Of a DNA stretch of 8,624 nucleotides, positions 5,947 through 8,624 are shown one piece after another. Numbering within the stretch: the first letter of the stretch is position 1; every line of letters starts with the position of its first letter. The notes beneath the pieces are model-generated. The model saw only the letters and a list, made by a program, of their open reading frames with translations, was not told where the DNA came from and did not search any database. The translations under genes and the position numbers were made by a program. This DNA comes from Spirochaetaceae bacterium (GTDB lineage Bacteria; Spirochaetota; Spirochaetia; Treponematales; Breznakiellaceae): positions 1-8,624 of the forward strand of contig JAIRYB010000151.1 of NCBI GenBank assembly GCA_031267955.1, read 5' to 3'.

Positions 5947-6935
5947 CGGTAGGCTTCGCCCTTGCATTCGTCGATATAGGCAGCGGCCGAATGCGCGGCC
6001 AGAGCGCCCTCCCCGGCGGCCACGACCACCTGGCGGAACGGGGAGGCCCGGACATCGCCGGCAACAAAGAGGCCGGGCAGCGCGGTCGCCATGTCCTGGC
6101 CGGTAACGAGGTAGCCGCTTTTGTCTTTTTCAAGCCCAATCCCGTCCAGAAACGAAGTCTGCGGCACGGAGCCGGTAAAGACAAACACCGCCGCCGCGTC
6201 TTCCTCATAACGCCGCAAACCCGCAGACCCCGGACCGGCTGGCCCCGCAAGGCCGGCGGAACCGGCGGGGGTTTCTTCCAGAACCACAGAACCGACCTGC
6301 TTATCGCCCTTAATCTCCAGCATTCTGGTATTAAAACGGACCTGTATGGAGGGATTCCCCAGCACCCGCCCGGCCACAGCCTTCTGCGCCCGGAAACGGT
6401 CCCGCCGGTGTACCAGGACAATTTGGGAAGAAAGGCGCGAAAGGTATTGGGCCTCGTCGCAGGCCGCGTCGCCGCCCCCCACCACAAAGATCTTCTTCCC
6501 CTTGAAAAAGGGGCCGTCGCAGGCCGCGCAGTACGAAACCCCCCGGCCGCTGAATTCCTCTTCCCCGGGAATATCCAGGGTCCGGTGGCCGGCCCCCGTA
6601 GCGACGATCAGGGCCGGGGCGCGCCGTGCCCCGCCGCCCCCCAGCCTGGCCCGGAAAAGGCCTTCTTCTTTTACAAGCGACACAACCGAGTCGGTAAGGA
6701 ATTCGGCGCCGAAATTTTCCGCCTGCCTGTGCAGATCCCCGGCGAATTCCCAGCCGGATTTCTCCGGGGCGATACCGGGGTAGTTTTCCAGCCTGTCGAT
6801 ATTCACCGCCTGCCCGCCCGGGGCAAACTGTTCGATAACCAGAACCCTCAGATTCGAACGGGCCCCGTACTGGGCCGCGGTCAGACCCGCAGGCCCCGCG
6901 CCAATGATGATCAAATCCCAATCAGCCTGTGCCAT
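5943..6935 (-). CDS. trxB: Thioredoxin reductase (TrxB), NADPH-dependent flavoprotein
   Basis: A cytoplasmic flavoenzyme that passes electrons from NADPH through FAD and a disulfide to thioredoxin. All landmarks are present: the FAD loop GAGPAGLTAAQYGA (12-25), GGQAVNIDRLENYPG (40-54), the redox-active CAACDG (C136, C139), the nucleotide loop GGGDAACDEA (153-162), HRRDRFRA (176-183) with arginines typical of NADPH use, and GLFVAGDVR (288-296) followed by RQVVVAAGEG. Its 330 residues are a little above the usual 305-320. The excess is an Ala/Gly/Pro-rich stretch at about 223-240, plus a short glycine run at 99-102. The gene opens a three-gene minus-strand operon; its TGA overlaps the next ATG. 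Its ribosome binding site is weak (GAAAG seven bases before the ATG at 6935). No clear promoter was identified in the divergent gap upstream. Confidence 0.95.
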   Translation of the reverse strand: MAQADWDLIIIGAGPAGLTAAQYGARSNLRVLVIEQFAPGGQAVNIDRLENYPGIAPEKSGWEFAGDLHRQAENFGAEFLTDSVVSLVKEEGLFRARLGGGGARRAPALIVATGAGHRTLDIPGEEEFSGRGVSYCAACDGPFFKGKKIFVVGGGDAACDEAQYLSRLSSQIVLVHRRDRFRAQKAVAGRVLGNPSIQVRFNTRMLEIKGDKQVGSVVLEETPAGSAGLAGPAGPGSAGLRRYEEDAAAVFVFTGSVPQTSFLDGIGLEKDKSGYLVTGQDMATALPGLFVAGDVRASPFRQVVVAAGEGALAAHSAAAYIDECKGEAYR

Positions 6936-7019
6936 AATCTTTCAAGTGTACTATATTCAAAGAAAAAATATAATGGGGTTTCTACATACAAAAATACAAC
7001 CGGGGCACTAATCGCCGCC

Positions 7020-7048
7020 TTTACGAAAAGCCGGATTTTTGCTATATT
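7020..7048 (+). promoter_or_regulatory. Putative extended -10 promoter of the nuclease-fold gene
   Basis: TTTACG (7020-7025, 4 of 6 to TTGACA), a 17-base spacer, then TATATT (7043-7048, 5 of 6) preceded by TGC as in extended -10 promoters. Transcription would start near 7055, about 16 bases before the ATG at 7071. A perfect TATAAT also lies at 6969-6974 but has no -35 at the right distance. The rest of the 135-base gap between the divergent genes is AT-rich, and I found no operator-like palindrome in it. Confidence 0.45.
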
Positions 7049-7060
7049 TATGATAATAAC

Positions 7061-7066
7061 AGAGGA
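7061..7066 (+). promoter_or_regulatory. Shine-Dalgarno site deciding the start at 7071
   Basis: AGAGGA lies four bases before the ATG at 7071. The other in-frame ATG at 7050 has no such site and falls inside or next to the predicted promoter, so 7071 is preferred. Confidence 0.55.
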
Positions 7067-7070
7067 CGCT

Positions 7071-7658
7071 ATGCCGGCAGTGAAAACAACAGCAAAAAAA
7101 CCAGCAAAGACTACCGCCAAAACACCCGTTCAAAAAGCGGCTAAAAAGGAAACTTTTGAAGACCGTTGGGCGGCTATAGAAAAAGGGTTTGCAGAAATGC
7201 AAAAAGTCCTGAAAGAAACCCAGCGTGTTGTCGGCGATCTGGGCAATAGGTTTGGCGATATAGCGGAGCATTTTTTGACCCCGGGTTTACGGGGAAAATT
7301 TGAAAAGTTCGGTTTTTCCTTTGGAGAATTAAGCCGCAATGTCGAATGGGAAAACAAGAATCAGAATATTTCGATGGAACTTGACGCTTTGCTTGAAAAC
7401 GGTACGCAGGCAATGGTTGTCGAAGTAAAGGCAAAACTGGACAAGGCGGATATTGACGAACAGATCGGCCGCATGGAAAAAGTCCGCCGTTATGCCGATT
7501 TGCGCGGAGACGCGCGGCAGTTTTATTGCGCAATGGCCGCTTTGTCTGCCTCCGGCAGGGTAATTGAATACGCTTTGTCACACGGTTTTTACCTGATCAT
7601 GCCGTCCGGCGAAGATGTAAAAGTAACAAAGCCCGCTTCCGAACCAATGGTTTGGTAA
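7071..7658 (+). CDS. DUF3782-like PD-(D/E)XK nuclease-fold protein with a Lys/Ala-rich N-terminal tail
   Basis: A 195-residue protein with no assigned function. Residues 1-26 are a basic, low-complexity tail built from Lys, Ala, Thr and Pro (AKKPAK, TAKTPVQKAAKK), like bacterial histone H1-like tails. Residues about 30-68 look helical or coiled-coil (WAAIEKGFAEMQKVLKETQ), followed by LGNRFGDIAEHFLTPG (57-72), a block typical of DUF3782-type proteins. The core has the PD-(D/E)XK pattern: D105 in MELDALLENG, then E118 and K120 in VVEVKAKL, a following helix (128-146) and a closing HGFYLIMPSG strand (171-180). The key acidic and lysine residues are present, so it could be an active nuclease, but substrate and activity are unknown. 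The gene is visibly more AT-rich than its neighbours, consistent with horizontal acquisition. The open frame continues upstream, antisense to trxB, without support. Confidence 0.75.
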   Translation: MPAVKTTAKKPAKTTAKTPVQKAAKKETFEDRWAAIEKGFAEMQKVLKETQRVVGDLGNRFGDIAEHFLTPGLRGKFEKFGFSFGELSRNVEWENKNQNISMELDALLENGTQAMVVEVKAKLDKADIDEQIGRMEKVRRYADLRGDARQFYCAMAALSASGRVIEYALSHGFYLIMPSGEDVKVTKPASEPMVW

Positions 7659-7710
7659 TTCGACTTTAAAAATGAACCTCCCCGCTCCATGATCGAGGAT
7701 GCCCGCAAAA

Positions 7711-7725
7711 CCGGGCGCTGCCCGG
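7711..7725. other. Compact GC hairpin after the nuclease-fold gene
   Basis: CCGGGC (7711-7716) pairs perfectly with GCCCGG (7720-7725) around a GCT loop. On the plus strand it is followed by AAACCC, so it is not a classical terminator for the gene at its left. On the minus strand it is followed by TTTTG, a short U-tail, but no minus-strand gene lies upstream of it. It may still act as a weak transcription end. Confidence 0.35.
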
Positions 7726-7739
7726 AAACCCTGTTCCCT

Positions 7740-7762
7740 GAAAAAATCCCCGAAAAAATCCC
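7740..7762 (+). repeat. Tandem A-tract repeat just upstream of a promoter
   Basis: GAAAAAATCCC occurs at 7740-7750 and again at 7752-7762, a 12-base period, ending exactly where the -35 TTGACA begins at 7763. Two A6 tracts in the -40 to -60 zone look like an UP element or a bent-DNA activator of the downstream promoter; a regulator site is also possible. That role is inferred from position. Confidence 0.5.
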
Positions 7763-7791
7763 TTGACATCTTCCTCTTTATATGTTAGTAT
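7763..7791 (+). promoter_or_regulatory. Strong sigma-70-type promoter of the outer-membrane protein gene
   Basis: A perfect -35 TTGACA (7763-7768), a 17-base spacer, then TAGTAT (7786-7791, 4 of 6) with TGT immediately before it, an extended -10. Transcription should begin at about 7797-7799, only four to six bases before the ATG at 7803, leaving no room for a Shine-Dalgarno site. Confidence 0.6.
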
Positions 7792-7802
7792 TCACAAACA
7801 AT

Positions 7803-8624
7803 ATGATCCCGGTAAAAAAAACAGCCGCGTTGCCGGCGGCGTTTCTGTTGGTTTTCCTGGCCTTCGCGCCCTTCTCCCTTGCCGCCCAGGTTTCCCTCGA
7901 ACTGCACGGGTCGGCGGAAACCCTCCACGCGGCCCCCTTTTCGAAAGACCGGGGCCTGTCCGATTCCCGCAGCGTCTTTACCGGGGAGCTCAGCGCCTGG
8001 TCCGGGGAGGCCGCGGCTTTTGCCTCGCTTTCCGCGGAGTATAACGGCGTAAGCGCCGGCCGCACGGGCTTTTCCCTGGGGGAAGCCTGGCTTGACTGGG
8101 GCGCCGGGGGCTTTAGCTTCCGCCTGGGCAGGCAGCTTTTATCCTGGGGGGCCGCCGACGGCCTTGTCCTTACCGATGTAGTCTGCCCGCAAAACCTGAC
8201 CGCCTACGCGGGCCTTGATTTTGCCGGAAGCCGCCTGCCGGTTGACGGCCTGCGCCTGCGGTATTCGTTCCCCTTTCTCGCGGCGGAGGCGGTATGGCTG
8301 CCCCTCTTTACCCCGGCCCGCCTGCCGGAGGATCCCGGGAACCCCCTGTACGAAATTTTCCATCCTTATCCTTTATCGGTAGATATGGGCGGCACATCCC
8401 TGCCGGTCTCGGTTTCAGGGGCGGCCCTTCCCCGGACCATTGCGGACGGGGAATACGGCCTGCGCGTCTCGTTTTACACCCCGGCCCTGGATTTTTCCGT
8501 AATGGGATTCTACGGCTGGAACGACATTCCCCACGCGCGCAAACAGCCGGTTTTTTCGCAGCCGGGCCCTTCAAGCCCCGCAATCCCTACAGGGCTCGAA
8601 ATAATAGCGGAATACGGCAGGACC
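7803..8624 (+). CDS. Partial CDS: secreted outer-membrane beta-barrel-like protein, DUF1302-like
   Basis: The frame is open to the end of the window: 274 codons, no stop. A classic signal peptide is present: MIPVKK, a hydrophobic core (about 8-24) and an SLAAQ cleavage region near 27-29. The mature part is rich in aromatic residues, Gly and Ser, and in alternating hydrophobic strands (VSLELHGSAE, GEAWLDWGAGGFSFRLGRQ, LRVSFYTPALDFSVMGFYG), as expected for an outer-membrane barrel. The block FRLGRQLLSWGAADGLVLTDVVCPQNLT (about 106-133) recalls the DUF1302/alginate-export style 'RxGRQxxxWG...DVxxP' motif of spirochaetal and proteobacterial outer-membrane proteins. Cargo and partners are unknown. 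An in-frame ATG at 7782 lies inside the -10 region and gives a poorer signal peptide, so 7803 is preferred. There is no ribosome binding site. The gene follows its own promoter and is not fused to the upstream gene. Confidence 0.75.
   Translation, partial: MIPVKKTAALPAAFLLVFLAFAPFSLAAQVSLELHGSAETLHAAPFSKDRGLSDSRSVFTGELSAWSGEAAAFASLSAEYNGVSAGRTGFSLGEAWLDWGAGGFSFRLGRQLLSWGAADGLVLTDVVCPQNLTAYAGLDFAGSRLPVDGLRLRYSFPFLAAEAVWLPLFTPARLPEDPGNPLYEIFHPYPLSVDMGGTSLPVSVSGAALPRTIADGEYGLRVSFYTPALDFSVMGFYGWNDIPHARKQPVFSQPGPSSPAIPTGLEIIAEYGRT

Noticed and set aside
5080..5952. 290-codon plus-strand open frame antisense to the GH3 hydrolase gene
   Set aside because: It overlaps catalytic motifs of a well-supported gene, has no ribosome binding site and shows no recognisable domain.
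5603..6487. 294-codon minus-strand open frame spanning the trxB-hydrolase junction
   Set aside because: It is a different frame of the same strand, and its Arg/Pro-rich translation lacks motifs while the trxB and GH3 frames carry all theirs.
6969..6974. Perfect TATAAT as the main promoter of the nuclease-fold gene
   Set aside because: No -35-like hexamer lies 16-18 bases upstream, whereas the pair at 7020-7048 has correct spacing and an extended -10.
5991..7070. 360-codon upstream extension of the nuclease-fold gene, giving a 555-residue protein
   Set aside because: The extension is antisense to trxB. The ATG at 7071 has a good Shine-Dalgarno site and a promoter just upstream, and base composition changes there.
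7711..7725. Hairpin with TTTT on the minus strand as a true intrinsic terminator
   Set aside because: No minus-strand gene lies upstream of it within the window, and the plus-strand side has no U-tract, so it is kept only as an unassigned hairpin.
1..8624. CRISPR arrays, tRNA or rRNA genes, insertion sequences, phage or toxin-antitoxin genes
   Set aside because: Read through on both strands; no regularly spaced repeats, transposase-like frames with terminal repeats, or RNA-gene signatures were seen.

Overview
The window looks like chromosomal DNA of a GC-rich spirochaete, most likely from the Treponema/Breznakiellaceae group. This is inferred by eye from protein style: a Lgt with a basic tail, a GNAT protein ending in a QIGGVYV/RGLGIA/KKNNPAA block, a DUF3782-like nuclease-fold protein, and a DUF1302-like outer-membrane protein. 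No 16S gene or other marker is present, so the placement is tentative. Coding DNA is dense and GC-rich, except for one gene at about 7.07-7.66 kb that is visibly more AT-rich.

Layout. (1) Positions 1-68, minus strand: the first 22 codons of a gene that leaves the window, probably an NfnA/SudB-like flavoprotein. (2) Positions 214-2692, plus strand: lgt (prolipoprotein diacylglyceryl transferase) followed 31 bp later by thrC (threonine synthase), probably co-transcribed. (3) Positions 2795-3283, plus strand: a YchJ-like (UPF0225) protein with a SEC-C zinc motif at each end. (4) Positions 3353-6935, minus strand: a tightly packed operon read as trxB (thioredoxin reductase), an exported family 3 glycoside hydrolase of NagZ type, then a GNAT acetyltransferase. 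Both junctions are 4-base ATGA stop/start overlaps. (5) Positions 7071-7658, plus strand: a PD-(D/E)XK-fold protein with a Lys/Ala-rich tail, transcribed divergently from trxB. (6) Positions 7803-8624, plus strand: the N-terminal 274 codons of a secreted beta-barrel-like outer-membrane protein that runs off the end.

Function. Several genes concern the cell envelope (lgt, the NagZ-type hydrolase, the outer-membrane protein), mixed with housekeeping metabolism (thrC) and redox (trxB). The three minus-strand genes are probably translated in a coupled way, but the sequence gives no clear shared pathway. No gap between genes exceeds 150 bp. No tRNA, rRNA, CRISPR array, insertion sequence or phage gene was found. 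No intergenic hairpin has a convincing U-tract after it for its adjacent gene.

I do not see a clear undescribed multi-gene system. The items most worth a second look are a cysteine ladder in the GNAT protein, the AT-rich nuclease-fold protein with a histone-like tail, the almost leaderless promoter with tandem A-tracts before the outer-membrane protein gene, and Ala/Gly/Pro-rich loop insertions in two otherwise conserved enzymes.
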